From Wolbachia endosymbiont (group B) of Germaria angustata (GTDB lineage Bacteria > Pseudomonadota > Alphaproteobacteria > Rickettsiales > Anaplasmataceae): 64,000 nt of DNA. The stretch lies in NCBI RefSeq assembly GCF_964026725.1, contig NZ_OZ034691.1, forward strand, positions 1-64,000. The letters are read 5' to 3'. The notes beneath the pieces are model-generated. The model worked only from the letters and a program-made list of their open reading frames with translations. It was not told the DNA's origin and ran no database searches. A program made the translations under genes and the position numbers. This document shows, piece by piece, positions 34,248 through 45,146 of this stretch. Positions within the stretch are counted from its first letter, which is position 1. Each line of letters begins with the position of its first letter.

Positions 34248-34799
34248 CTACTCCTTTCTATCCGCCTTCTTGAGCAATTCACTTTCAAATCTAACACATA
34301 TCTCAGTGATTATAATATCCAATTTTTGATCGTGTTTTTCCACAGGTAAATTTTTACAATATTGCTTCTCATAGGCTACACCTATAAATATTTTTCCAAG
34401 TGGCCGTAATTTTTTTATCATTTCATCATACCAACCACCGCCAAAACCTAACCTATTAAAATGATCATCAAAAGCAATAACAGGAGTAATGATTGTGTCG
34501 GGAATTATATCTTCATCTGCTTTATTCCATTCCTCAAATTTTAATAACTTACTTTTATTAGGAATTGCTACTTTATAGCCTAAATCAAGCAAATGATGCA
34601 TCAAAGGCACAACATTAATTTCCCCGTCTGTTGGAATGTAAGCTGCTATTGTTTTACCTTTAACGCAACTTAAGTTTTGACTAAAAAGATTAATAAGAGA
34701 ATTTGCTGCATAATTAGAATAACTTTCATCAATATCTTTTCTTATGGTTCTATATTGCTTCCTTAGTTTCTCTTTGTGCTGTTTAGTGTCTTTGAACAT
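34248..34799 (-). CDS. fau: 5-formyltetrahydrofolate cyclo-ligase
   Basis: ATP-dependent conversion of 5-formyl-THF to 5,10-methenyl-THF, keeping folate usable. 183 residues, typical. Motifs: KEKLRKQYRTIRKDI at the N-terminus, IAAYIPTDGEINV, TPVIAFDDHFNRLGFGGGWY with the glycine-rich substrate loop, and IGVAYEKQ near the C-terminus. Its start overlaps the upstream gene's end by 17 bases. Partner of GlyA in one-carbon metabolism. Secure. Confidence 0.93.
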   Translation of the reverse strand: MFKDTKQHKEKLRKQYRTIRKDIDESYSNYAANSLINLFSQNLSCVKGKTIAAYIPTDGEINVVPLMHHLLDLGYKVAIPNKSKLLKFEEWNKADEDIIPDTIITPVIAFDDHFNRLGFGGGWYDEMIKKLRPLGKIFIGVAYEKQYCKNLPVEKHDQKLDIIITEICVRFESELLKKADRKE

Positions 34800-35412
34800 G
34801 TTCTATCCATTTTGCAGTGAGCTTTTCTTGTAAACTATTTTGCTTCAAGCGCTCACTTAAAAAATCAAAGTCAACAAGCTCCATATCCTGGTCTTGATTA
34901 CTGCAACTATAAACAAAACTTATTTCTCCTGTTTCCTTATTTATGTGTTGCTGAATACATTGAGCGCAGATTTCTTTCATCATGCACTGCATAGGAGAGT
35001 TAACAGATGATATTGCTACGTGATTTGGTTTTAGGTATGGTTTTAAAATTGTTTTTCTAGCTTCATTTATAGCTTTCATCATTTTATCAGAACCAATAGT
35101 GATGATTTTATCTATAGTGTTTAAACTAATAGTAATTTTACCTAACTTTCCTTGCTGATATGAGATTATTGCATCAACTATATTACCATGAAAGGATTTA
35201 TCCTGTTCTCTGCTTGTTTCTATCAATCCTTCTTCACATGCCCAAACTGTCACGTTTGATGCACGTTCTATCAGTGCTCGTTTAAATACATCACTTAATT
35301 TCTTATAGCCAGCGAAATATAAAACCTTATGATTGTTTTCAAGACAAGCTTTGCCTATCGAAAATAACACTGCATTTCCAACTCCACCGCCAATGAGCAT
35401 TATATTCTTCAT
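34783..35412 (-). CDS. Oxidoreductase C-terminal module (NAD-binding plus Cys cluster), probably truncated
   Basis: 209 residues. Starts with an NAD(P)-binding loop (MLIGGGVGNAVLFSIGKACL, then VLYFAGYKK), as in the C-terminal reductase part of PyrK/ferredoxin-NADP-reductase-like proteins. It ends with four cysteines (MQCMMKEICAQC, then VYSCSNQDQDMELVDFD) and LKQNSLQEKLTAKW, an ending I associate with the C-terminus of large (about 1000-residue) glutamate-synthase-like flavin oxidoreductases in alphaproteobacteria. The FAD domain and everything upstream are absent, and an in-frame stop lies upstream. It is either a stand-alone reductase module or the leftover end of the large gene. It is embedded in a tight operon between surA and fau. 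Confidence 0.65.
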   Translation of the reverse strand: MKNIMLIGGGVGNAVLFSIGKACLENNHKVLYFAGYKKLSDVFKRALIERASNVTVWACEEGLIETSREQDKSFHGNIVDAIISYQQGKLGKITISLNTIDKIITIGSDKMMKAINEARKTILKPYLKPNHVAISSVNSPMQCMMKEICAQCIQQHINKETGEISFVYSCSNQDQDMELVDFDFLSERLKQNSLQEKLTAKWIEHVQRH

Positions 35413-35445
35413 AAACTTTTTATGGAGTAGAAAACCTCTCTAACT

Positions 35446-36573
35446 TCAATTAAACTGATAACTAACAGCTGCATTTTTACGCATATTATCCAATAACAGG
35501 TTGCTTTGTATCATAATCTTTTGTTGATACATTTCCTGTTTGATTGCTTCTATATCCATTGCATTATTTTTGATATCACATAACATCATCAACTTTGCAG
35601 TGCTATTTTCTCTTAATTCTACTATTTCATTCATATTTGTTTTACTAAATAAAATCTGTAAATCAGGATTTAAATTTCTCATTTTTATTTCAAACTCTTT
35701 TACGCTTGGCAACTTGAAATCATCTGCTAACTTGTCAAAATTTAAACAACTGACCTTTTGCTCCTTAAAATTAGAGAGTAAACTTTCTGAACCTTCAACT
35801 ACAACCTGTTTCAGTTTTAAAGTACTTTTCAGCAGTGTATGATCGAGCTGTACCTTATCTATGACTTTTATAACAGAGTAACCTTCGCTTAAACTAACCG
35901 GACCTGCTACATCACTGATTTCTAATCTTTCCAAAACGTCCTTGAGAGTACCTTTTAGCTGACTTAAATTAACTGTTGCTTTGCGCATCTTTATTGAAGA
36001 TTCTGGATTATTACTGGTACGTAATTTTTTTACTAAGTCTTCAGCTATCTTCTGATCGGGAATTATGAACTCCTGAAACGTAATAAGGTAATCAGACTTC
36101 TCTTTTTGCTTTCTTGCATCATCCACTTCTTGATCGCTGATATTAATAAGCGGTACAACTCCTACTTCAATAATCTTGTTCCACAGTAGCTGACACTTTA
36201 CTTGTTTTTTTAGGGTATTGAGATCTATATTATGCTTTTTTACATATTGATCAACTTCATCAGCCTTAAGTTTTAAACTTTGAGTTAAGAATAACGTGAC
36301 AGCATTATTTAACTCCTCATTACTCAATTCTATATTCATCTTCTGTGCTTCGCTGACAATGATAATTTCGTCTATTAACTGTCTTAGAATTTGAGATTTT
36401 ACCTCTTTTTGATTAATCTTCTGAGTGCCAAGCAATGAATTTATGAAGTTTATACGTCTTTCGATATCTAAATTTGAAATTGGCTCACCATTTATATCTG
36501 CAACAATTTCAATCTCAGTTGCAAGTAACCTAAGCGGCAGCATTATTAATATCAAAATTAGTATTTTATGCAT
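35446..36573 (-). CDS. surA: SurA-like periplasmic chaperone / peptidyl-prolyl isomerase
   Basis: 375 residues. Signal peptide MHKILILILIMLPLRLLA, then the SurA N-domain pattern (IVADINGEPISNLDIERRIN, QILRQLIDEIIIVSEAQKM, SNEELNNAVTLFL). A parvulin-like segment follows (YLITFQEFIIPDQKIAEDLV ... LEISDVAGPVSLSEGYSVIK) but is divergent. SurA helps outer-membrane proteins fold. First gene of surA-oxidoreductase-fau, with a 33-base gap and then an overlap. Family call good; isomerase activity uncertain. Confidence 0.85.
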   Translation of the reverse strand: MHKILILILIMLPLRLLATEIEIVADINGEPISNLDIERRINFINSLLGTQKINQKEVKSQILRQLIDEIIIVSEAQKMNIELSNEELNNAVTLFLTQSLKLKADEVDQYVKKHNIDLNTLKKQVKCQLLWNKIIEVGVVPLINISDQEVDDARKQKEKSDYLITFQEFIIPDQKIAEDLVKKLRTSNNPESSIKMRKATVNLSQLKGTLKDVLERLEISDVAGPVSLSEGYSVIKVIDKVQLDHTLLKSTLKLKQVVVEGSESLLSNFKEQKVSCLNFDKLADDFKLPSVKEFEIKMRNLNPDLQILFSKTNMNEIVELRENSTAKLMMLCDIKNNAMDIEAIKQEMYQQKIMIQSNLLLDNMRKNAAVSYQFN

Positions 36574-36691
36574 ATAAAATTATTTAGCTAATAACTAATT
36601 CTATAATAAATACTGAATAAACGCTAGCTAACTTTTTAATAATTAAAAAAGAGGATAAAATTACTGTAATGAATACCTAAACAATAATATA

Positions 36692-36782
36692 CGGAAGGAG
36701 AGGGATTCGAACCCTCGATACGACTTTTCAATCGTATAACGGTTTAGCAAACCGCCGCCTTCAGCCGCTCGGCCACCCTTCC
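36692..36782 (-). tRNA. tRNA-Ser (anticodon GCT)
   Basis: Class II tRNA on the minus strand, 91 bases: acceptor GGAAGGG pairing TCCTTCC, D arm GGCCGAGCGGCTGAAGGC, anticodon loop TTGCTAA flanked by GGT/ACC (anticodon GCT), a long variable arm (TATACGATTGAAAAGTCGTA) and T arm GGGTTCGAATCCC. Discriminator G; no encoded CCA. Confidence 0.96.
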
Positions 36783-37120
36783 AAATTATTACTATAATAT
36801 CAAGACCTTTACTGCCTGTCTAATGCTTTTAATTGCAATATTTGTATCTGTTCAGATGCATGCAAATATTGAAACCTGTACTCCCTTTCTTGTCATCAGA
36901 GTAGCTGACACTGGGATCCAACTAAGTTACTTTACAACGTTTTTTGTGCGAAAGGACTGGATCCCAGTGTCAAGCACTGGGATGACACCATTTGTTGTAA
37001 ACTCACTTTTACTCTATGGTTATACTACCTTGCCGCTATCCTGAACGGATACCAATATTTACCCATTAAAAACAACAACATTTTCCGAATAACTGTAATT
37101 TAAGGCTAAATCAACGCAAA
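36783..37120. other. Intergenic region dominated by a palindromic repeat
   Basis: Between tRNA-Ser and ppa. The central 143 bases are the right copy of the inverted repeat (listed separately). A 73-codon frame spans it, but it is the repeat's own open frame (peptide TPFLVIRVADTGIQLSY), not a gene. The last 130 bases show nothing further. Confidence 0.6.
36847..36989. repeat. Right copy of the 143-base inverted repeat (palindromic element family)
   Basis: Near-perfect reverse complement of 34072-34214. Ends in a clean hairpin ATCCCAGTGTCAAGCACTGGGAT (36961-36983), stem of ten bases. The two copies bracket surA, the oxidoreductase fragment, fau and tRNA-Ser. Confidence 0.88.
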
Positions 37121-37627
37121 CTAATTTCTACTTTTTTCAATGATTTCTTTTGCTTTTTTCACATTAGCCCATTCTCCAACTGTCACCGTTTTTCCCTTTT
37201 CTAAATCTTTATAATGAGAAAAGAAATGAGCTATTTTATCTAGTAAGTTTTTAGATAAATCAGAATAGTTTTTTATATTGTCATAATAGCTATCAACACT
37301 GGAGATAGGTACAGCTAATATTTTTTCATCCTCTCCTTTCTCGTCTTTGGTAAGTAATGCACCTACTGGACGCACCGATATCAAAACTCCAGGCGCTAAA
37401 GGAAATTGAGTTAGCACCAAAACATCCGCAGGGTCACCATCACCTGCGCAGGTATTTGGTATAAACCCATAATTGCAAGGATAAGTCATTGAGGTAGACA
37501 AAAATCTGTCAACTTGTAACAACCCAAGCTCTTTATTAAATTCATACTTTACAGGCTCAGCATTTGCACTTATTTCAATTACTACACTTATTGCATCTGG
37601 TTTTGTTGTTATTTTACTTAAATCCAT
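37121..37627 (-). CDS. ppa: Inorganic pyrophosphatase
   Basis: Family I soluble pyrophosphatase that pulls biosynthetic reactions forward by hydrolysing PPi. 168 residues. Motifs: VVIEISANAEPVKYEFNKE, STSMTYPCNYGFIPNTCAGD, the metal signature DGDPADVLVL, and KDLEKGKTVTVGEWANVKKA at the C-terminus. Complete set of metal aspartates. Short 59-base gap to the next minus-strand gene upstream. Secure. Confidence 0.97.
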   Translation of the reverse strand: MDLSKITTKPDAISVVIEISANAEPVKYEFNKELGLLQVDRFLSTSMTYPCNYGFIPNTCAGDGDPADVLVLTQFPLAPGVLISVRPVGALLTKDEKGEDEKILAVPISSVDSYYDNIKNYSDLSKNLLDKIAHFFSHYKDLEKGKTVTVGEWANVKKAKEIIEKSRN

Positions 37628-37686
37628 GGATTACCTCTTAACTTAAGAATAAGCATTATACAATATGTGCTTTTAAGTTGCCACAT

Positions 37687-39009
37687 TTATGTAGTTCTGA
37701 GCTTATTTGCATGGAGCGGTTCTAATTTTTTCTTCCGCACATCATCGACTGTTGAAAGTGGTGGTTCCTGTGGTGGTTTCAATAATTGAGATAAGGCATA
37801 TACTATTACGATAGTAAGCATTGCAGCAATTACTAGATTAGCAAAATTATCCTGTGGTAGGACACCTTTTATTGGATTAAATAATTTTTGCTCCATAAGG
37901 AAATAATCAGCAACATATAACCCAACAGACAATACAAACATACCTAAAATAAGTTTACAGAATGTATTTTTGTGATTTTGCTTGCTGAGGATGAAATTTG
38001 GCCTACATTCATTCTCTTCTTGTTGCACTGAGTAGTATATATTCTCAGGGCTTGTTACTAACTGTTCAAATTCATCGCTGTTTTGGTTTTTTAACAGTTG
38101 CTCTAGAGTACGTTTGATATTTTTAGGATATAGGAAATCTTGACTGTGTTGCTCTCTTTGAGCTGTAAATGTCTCCTCCAATGCACTTATATCTCTATAA
38201 TTAAGTGTATACTTGGTGAATCCATTTCTATGCGGTAACTCAATTTCTTGTAATACTTGTAGTAACTTCTGAATGTAATCGTAATACAGTGGTGTATTGA
38301 TTGCTTTAGCTTTCTCATTAATATATTGATTAAGTGGTAAAATATCTCGATTTTCAGTACATGTAGAAAATATACCATAACTAGAAAATAGTAATGCTAT
38401 GTCTTTATCCACTTTTATATTATGTATGGAATAATAATGATTTATTACCTCTTTACATAAGCTAAACTCTTTATCAAATTCATTTGAATAGCTTATTTTG
38501 AGTAACTTTTTAACATTATTGAGTACTTGTTTCTCAAAGTCATCATTATTGTTAAATAGAGCTTCACCTTTCGGATTTGCTAGAATATTAAAAAGCTTTA
38601 GTTTTTTTTGATCTTCTGTCAATCCTACTTGATCTACAATTTCCCTTAGCAGTTTCTTCGAAGTGTCACAAAGAGTAGGTATTTTTTTATTTTCAACTGC
38701 AGCATATATTTTATCAATTACTTCTTGAGTATTGAACTGAGCATTTTCTGCAAGAACTCTATAAGCTTGAACATAAATTAAAAACAATCCTTGTAGACTA
38801 AATTTTAAGTTAAAATATTTATCTAATGGCTCTTGTTCTTTTTTATTAATGAATTCGGATAGACCTATATGATTTCTGCAATCCATGCAATGATGTAAGT
38901 CAGCATGTTGAAAACTGCCCAAACAAATAAATGCGGCCTCTAGTAAATTGCCCTTACCAACAATTTTTATTAACTCTTCAACTTCTTTAACCATCCCTCT
39001 AGTCCACAA
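37687..39009 (-). CDS. Uncharacterised protein with two C-terminal membrane helices, 440 aa
   Basis: No family recognised. A long, mostly helical cytoplasmic-type part (about 1-340, including a Cys/His-rich patch FQHADLHHCMDCRNHIG near residue 33) is followed by two transmembrane helices (about 353-371 and 388-408) and a short Pro-rich tail (LLKPPQEPPLSTVDD). The tracked start is TTG 39009; ATG 38994 (MVKEVEELIKIVG), five codons later, is an equally good choice. Tail-anchored helical hairpins of this sort recur in lineage-specific proteins here. Function unknown. Confidence 0.72.
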   Translation of the reverse strand: MWTRGMVKEVEELIKIVGKGNLLEAAFICLGSFQHADLHHCMDCRNHIGLSEFINKKEQEPLDKYFNLKFSLQGLFLIYVQAYRVLAENAQFNTQEVIDKIYAAVENKKIPTLCDTSKKLLREIVDQVGLTEDQKKLKLFNILANPKGEALFNNNDDFEKQVLNNVKKLLKISYSNEFDKEFSLCKEVINHYYSIHNIKVDKDIALLFSSYGIFSTCTENRDILPLNQYINEKAKAINTPLYYDYIQKLLQVLQEIELPHRNGFTKYTLNYRDISALEETFTAQREQHSQDFLYPKNIKRTLEQLLKNQNSDEFEQLVTSPENIYYSVQQEENECRPNFILSKQNHKNTFCKLILGMFVLSVGLYVADYFLMEQKLFNPIKGVLPQDNFANLVIAAMLTIVIVYALSQLLKPPQEPPLSTVDDVRKKKLEPLHANKLRTT

Positions 39010-39106
39010 TATAATAATTACCTTTATAGTATAAAGAATATAGGATAAAACAGCAATAAATTTTATTGTATGTTTACATTCTGCATTAAAAAATTAAACC
39101 ACCAAG

Positions 39107-40219
39107 TTAGGAGCATATCCAACCTCCACCTATAACTTGTTCGCCCTTATATGCTACACAGGCTTGACCTGGACTGATGCCAAAGTAATCGTCGTTTAAG
39201 ATTACACAGGCTTTGTTCTTTTCGTCAGTTGAATATATTGTCGCTAAGCTTCCTGCATGTGATGACCTAAGCTTCACAGTTACTTCCATGCCTTCTTTTG
39301 GTTGTTCTAACCAATTTAACTCTTTGACCAATATCTTTTTTTGCATTAGAGCATTGATCGGGCCTACTACAACTTCATTATTTTCTGTATTAATTTTTAT
39401 CACGTAAAGAGGCTCATTGTGTGCGATGCAGAGGCCTCTTCTCTGTCCCACTGTAAAATTTACTATGCCGCTGTGCTCACCTAGCACTTTTCCATGAATA
39501 TCTACTATTTTACCTTTCTGTACAGATTGTGGAGCTAATTTAGCTATTGTTTTACTATAGCTTTCGGAAACAAAGCATATATCTTGACTATCCGGCTTTT
39601 CAGAAATTTGTAAGCCAAAATACTTTGCTAATTTTCTTATATCACTTTTATAGAATCCACCTAATGGAAATCGCAAAAGCTTTAACTGCTCCTCAGTAGT
39701 TGCAAACAAAAAATAACTTTGATCTTTACTTTTATCGATGCTTCTACACAATTTTACCTCACCATTTTCTTCTAATCTTCTTACGTAATGTCCTGTTACG
39801 AGCACATCCGCACCAAGATTTTTTGTAACTTGCAATAGATCGCGAAATTTTACTGTTTGGTTACACCTTACGCACGGTATGGGAGTTTCTCCACGCATAT
39901 AGGTATTTGCAAAATCCTCTATTACTTCCTTTTTGAATATTTCCTCGTAGTTTAAAATATAGTGGGGAAAGCCAACACTTTCAGCCACGTATTTGGCATC
40001 ATAAATATCCTGTCCAGCGCAGCATGCACCCTTTCTCGCATTAGCATTACCATCACTGCCATAGAGCTGAAGAGTCACACCTATCACTTCGTACCCAAGG
40101 TTATACAGCAGTGCTGCAGCAAAGGAGCTATCAACTCCCCCGGACATTGCAACAATAGCTTTAGTTTGATGCGGAGCTTTATCTTTTAATAAAGGTTCAA
40201 TTTCAAATTCTTTTAGCAT
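39107..40219 (-). CDS. mnmA: tRNA-specific 2-thiouridylase
   Basis: Thiolates U34 of tRNA-Lys, Glu and Gln using ATP and sulfur that ultimately comes from IscS. From ATG 40219 the product is 370 residues, the family norm. Motifs: PP-loop [45 protein letters not shown] with the catalytic cysteine, [26 protein letters not shown] with the second cysteine, and GQACVAY. A longer frame reaches 40309, but its extra 30 codons ([12 protein letters not shown]) are encoded by a palindromic repeat and are best excluded. Confidence 0.95.
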   Translation of the reverse strand: MLKEFEIEPLLKDKAPHQTKAIVAMSGGVDSSFAAALLYNLGYEVIGVTLQLYGSDGNANARKGACCAGQDIYDAKYVAESVGFPHYILNYEEIFKKEVIEDFANTYMRGETPIPCVRCNQTVKFRDLLQVTKNLGADVLVTGHYVRRLEENGEVKLCRSIDKSKDQSYFLFATTEEQLKLLRFPLGGFYKSDIRKLAKYFGLQISEKPDSQDICFVSESYSKTIAKLAPQSVQKGKIVDIHGKVLGEHSGIVNFTVGQRRGLCIAHNEPLYVIKINTENNEVVVGPINALMQKKILVKELNWLEQPKEGMEVTVKLRSSHAGSLATIYSTDEKNKACVILNDDYFGISPGQACVAYKGEQVIGGGWICS

Positions 40220-40240
40220 ATAATTTATAAACACAAACCT

Positions 40241-40421
40241 GGTGTCAAGCACTGGAATCCAGTTTCTATTACACAATTTCATCGAAACAGCGTACTTATT
40301 TGTAGTCAAGTTCCAGTGTCAAGCGCTGGGATGACACCCCTTCCTGCTGGAAGTTGCCTTTAAATTACTTGGTGCGTGACACTGGGATCTGATTTATATT
40401 ACATAATTCCATCAAAACAAT
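40241..40421. repeat. Palindromic element with partial tandem second copy between mreB and mnmA
   Basis: 40241-40337 is a full element with ends GTGTCAAGCACTGGAATCC and CAGTGTCAAGCGCTGGGATG. A second, partial and diverged copy of its first 50 bases starts near 40371 (ACTGGGATCTGATTTATATT against ACTGGAATCCAGTTTCTATT). The spacing is about 130 bases. It occupies nearly the whole intergenic region and makes the mnmA frame look longer than it is. Confidence 0.8.
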
Positions 40422-40439
40422 TCGATCTTCAAAAACAAT

Positions 40440-42946
<2,507 letters not shown>

Positions 42947-43138
42947 TTTTATTCATTGCTTTGAAACATCCGCTTAATAGCGTAATAGATTAATAATAAA
43001 GTTAAAAGTATATTTGCTTAAAGTACAATAAAAAATTGTATTTTTATTCTTTTATTGTACTTCATTGCTAAGAATTGAGCATCTTATCAGAAAATTAATT
43101 ATAAGATTGTAAAGAAAACATTTAGTATTTTATTTCCC

Positions 43139-43167
43139 TTGACTCTATTCTAGTATAGAGGGATTAT
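43139..43167 (+). promoter_or_regulatory. Candidate pal promoter with overlapping dyad
   Basis: TTGACT (43139-43144), 17-base spacer, GATTAT. A perfect dyad CTCTAT-TCTAGT-ATAGAG (43143-43160) lies across the spacer and could be an operator. Inference from sequence pattern only. Confidence 0.35.
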
Positions 43168-43219
43168 TAGTACTAAAATTAAAATTACGTACTATATTTA
43201 AATTTATGGAGGTTTAGTG

Positions 43220-43699
43220 ATGTGGAGTAGACTGATTATAATGTGTTGTTTTTGTTTACTGCTTACTGGTATAAGTTCTTGCCCTAAAAAAGGAGTAAAT
43301 ACGACAAATAAAATGAATGCTGTTGTTAAGCAGATAGGTGATAAAAGAGTTTTTTTTGGTTATGATGAATCTAGTATCAGTGAAGTGAGTGCAGATGCAT
43401 TACTTGACGTGATGGAAGTGTTACAAAATAATCCTGACGCAAAGGTTACTTTAACTGGTCATACTGACAATCGTGGTTCTCACGAGTATAATCTTGCACT
43501 AGGAGCTAGAAGAGCAGATGCAGCTAAAAAATTTATGGTCAGCTGTACACCTTATCTAGAAAATAGAATAAAAACTGCTTCTAAAGGTGAAACTGAGCCT
43601 TTGGTTAATGTAAAAGATGATTTTAGAAATTCCAAGTATGAGAGAGAGCATGCTAAAAATCGTAGAGTAGAATTTTCATTCTCTGGGATCAAAAGTTAA
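43220..43699 (+). CDS. pal: Peptidoglycan-associated lipoprotein (Pal, OmpA family)
   Basis: About 159 residues. Lipoprotein signal (MWSRLIIMCCFCLLLTGISS, then C) and an OmpA-like peptidoglycan-binding domain: VFFGYDESSISEVSADALLD, VTLTGHTDNRGSHEYNLALG, ARRADAAKKFMV, SKGETEP, and KNRRVEFSF. Pal anchors the outer membrane to peptidoglycan; in Wolbachia it is a known abundant antigen and TLR2-type lipoprotein. ATG 43220 has GGAGG seven bases upstream, so it beats GTG 43217. Lipidation and export would use LolD. Secure. Confidence 0.96.
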   Translation: MWSRLIIMCCFCLLLTGISSCPKKGVNTTNKMNAVVKQIGDKRVFFGYDESSISEVSADALLDVMEVLQNNPDAKVTLTGHTDNRGSHEYNLALGARRADAAKKFMVSCTPYLENRIKTASKGETEPLVNVKDDFRNSKYEREHAKNRRVEFSFSGIKS

Positions 43700-43708
43700 T
43701 CTCCTTCG

Positions 43709-43733
43709 CATCCCAGTGCTCAGCACTGGGATG
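43709..43733. repeat. Perfect palindrome downstream of pal, probable terminator
   Basis: ATCCCAGTGCT / AGCACTGGGAT around a single C (stem 11 bases, 43710-43732), ten bases after the pal stop. It has the core of the dispersed Wolbachia palindrome. No T-run follows, so it may stabilise the 3' end of the mRNA rather than terminate. Confidence 0.75.
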
Positions 43734-43772
43734 ATACAGTGTACAAATCCTTTGCACAGATTGTTAGTTTGC

Positions 43773-43800
43773 TTGTATTGAAGTTCCTTAGCGATATAAT
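43773..43800 (+). promoter_or_regulatory. Candidate promoter for tilS-ftsH
   Basis: TTGTAT, 16-base spacer, perfect TATAAT at 43795-43800, 38 bases before the tilS start. It would give tilS-ftsH a transcription start separate from pal. Confidence 0.5.
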
Positions 43801-43838
43801 GTAGAGAGATATAAACTACCTAACCGTCAAGAAACATA

Positions 43839-45134
43839 ATGGGATTGGAGCTGTCATTTCAAAATATAGTTAATAAGTTTGCTTTTCATGATAATCAAGT
43901 TGCGATTGCAGTATCAGGTGGTGTAGACAGTGTAGTTTTATTGCACTTAATGATTAATTGGGCAAAAAAAAATAAACCTTCACTTCCTACAGCATTAACA
44001 GTAAATCACGGGTTACGTTTAGAATCTCAAAAAGAAGCTGATTTTGCTGTAAGCTATGCAAAAGAACTTGGGGCAAAGGAATCGTTTATATTAAATTGGG
44101 AGAAGAAAAATATTAAAGGCAATATTCAGTTGCAGGCACGAAAAGCACGGTATAACTTATTAACAAAATGGTGTAAAAATAATAATGTTAAATATTTATT
44201 TGTTGCTCACCACAAAAATGATCAAGCAGAAACGTTCTTGTTGAGATTAGAGCGGGGTAGTGGAGTAGATGGATTATCATCAATGGACTACAAGTATTTC
44301 TTAGATGGTATTTATGTATTTAGGCCGTTGTTAAATTTTAGTCGTAGTGAAATAGAAAAGTATGCTAAACTTCACCAATTAAGATGGATCGAAGATAGAA
44401 GCAATTATGACTTAAAATACAGACGAACTTTATACCGTAACTTACTTAAAGCAAGTGATAATCAAGATGTTCTAACAGAGCGAATATGCCTTACAGCACT
44501 TCATATGAAAAGAGCTGCAAAAGCGTTGATGCACTACACACGCCTTGCACTTAATGACTGCGTTAATGTTCATGATCTTGGTTATATTGAAATTAAACTA
44601 AGTGAATTTTATCAATTGCCAGAGGAAGTAGCCTTGAGGCTTCTTCTTTACTCTATAATGGCAATTGTCAACAAGCACTATAAGCCAAGGTACCGTAGCC
44701 TTATCGCAATATTTAACAAAATATCGCAAAAAGATAGTGATATTAACTGTACACTCTCTGGGTGCAAAATAAGAAAATATGGAGGGAGAATCTTGATAAT
44801 GAGAGAATCATCAAAGATACAGGAAATTACTGTACACCTAACATTAAATGTCCCTATTGAATGGGACAATAGATTTAGCTGTACAATACTTAGCAATCAG
44901 AAGTATTCAGTAACTATTGCTCCGCTAAAAAAAACGCAAAAAATTCCTGAATTTCTGAAGGATTACAACTGCTGCCCTGAAGTTTTCTACTCTTTGCCTA
45001 CAGTACAAGAAGATGGAAAGGTGCTTGCTTATCCTGATATAAATTATAACGGAAAAAATACCAATGACGATAAGGTTCAATGCATTATTAATAGCACGAT
45101 AAAGCAAAATTTGGTAAGCTTGATTAGTATTTAA
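43839..45134 (+). CDS. tilS: tRNA(Ile)-lysidine synthetase
   Basis: Adds lysine to C34 of the CAU tRNA-Ile so that it reads AUA, essential in an AT-rich genome. 431 residues, usual for TilS with its C-terminal domains. Motifs: PP-loop [69 protein letters not shown], and [11 protein letters not shown] with [10 protein letters not shown]. It begins at ATG 43839 and is followed by ftsH after 12 bases; tilS-ftsH is a widely conserved pair. Confidence 0.95.
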   Translation: MGLELSFQNIVNKFAFHDNQVAIAVSGGVDSVVLLHLMINWAKKNKPSLPTALTVNHGLRLESQKEADFAVSYAKELGAKESFILNWEKKNIKGNIQLQARKARYNLLTKWCKNNNVKYLFVAHHKNDQAETFLLRLERGSGVDGLSSMDYKYFLDGIYVFRPLLNFSRSEIEKYAKLHQLRWIEDRSNYDLKYRRTLYRNLLKASDNQDVLTERICLTALHMKRAAKALMHYTRLALNDCVNVHDLGYIEIKLSEFYQLPEEVALRLLLYSIMAIVNKHYKPRYRSLIAIFNKISQKDSDINCTLSGCKIRKYGGRILIMRESSKIQEITVHLTLNVPIEWDNRFSCTILSNQKYSVTIAPLKKTQKIPEFLKDYNCCPEVFYSLPTVQEDGKVLAYPDINYNGKNTNDDKVQCIINSTIKQNLVSLISI

Positions 45135-45146
45135 TTAGAAATGTAA

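Noticed and set aside
36823..37044. 73-codon plus-strand ORF next to tRNA-Ser
   Set aside because: It is the open frame of the inverted-repeat element itself (the same peptide appears opposite 34.0-34.2 kb), not a gene.
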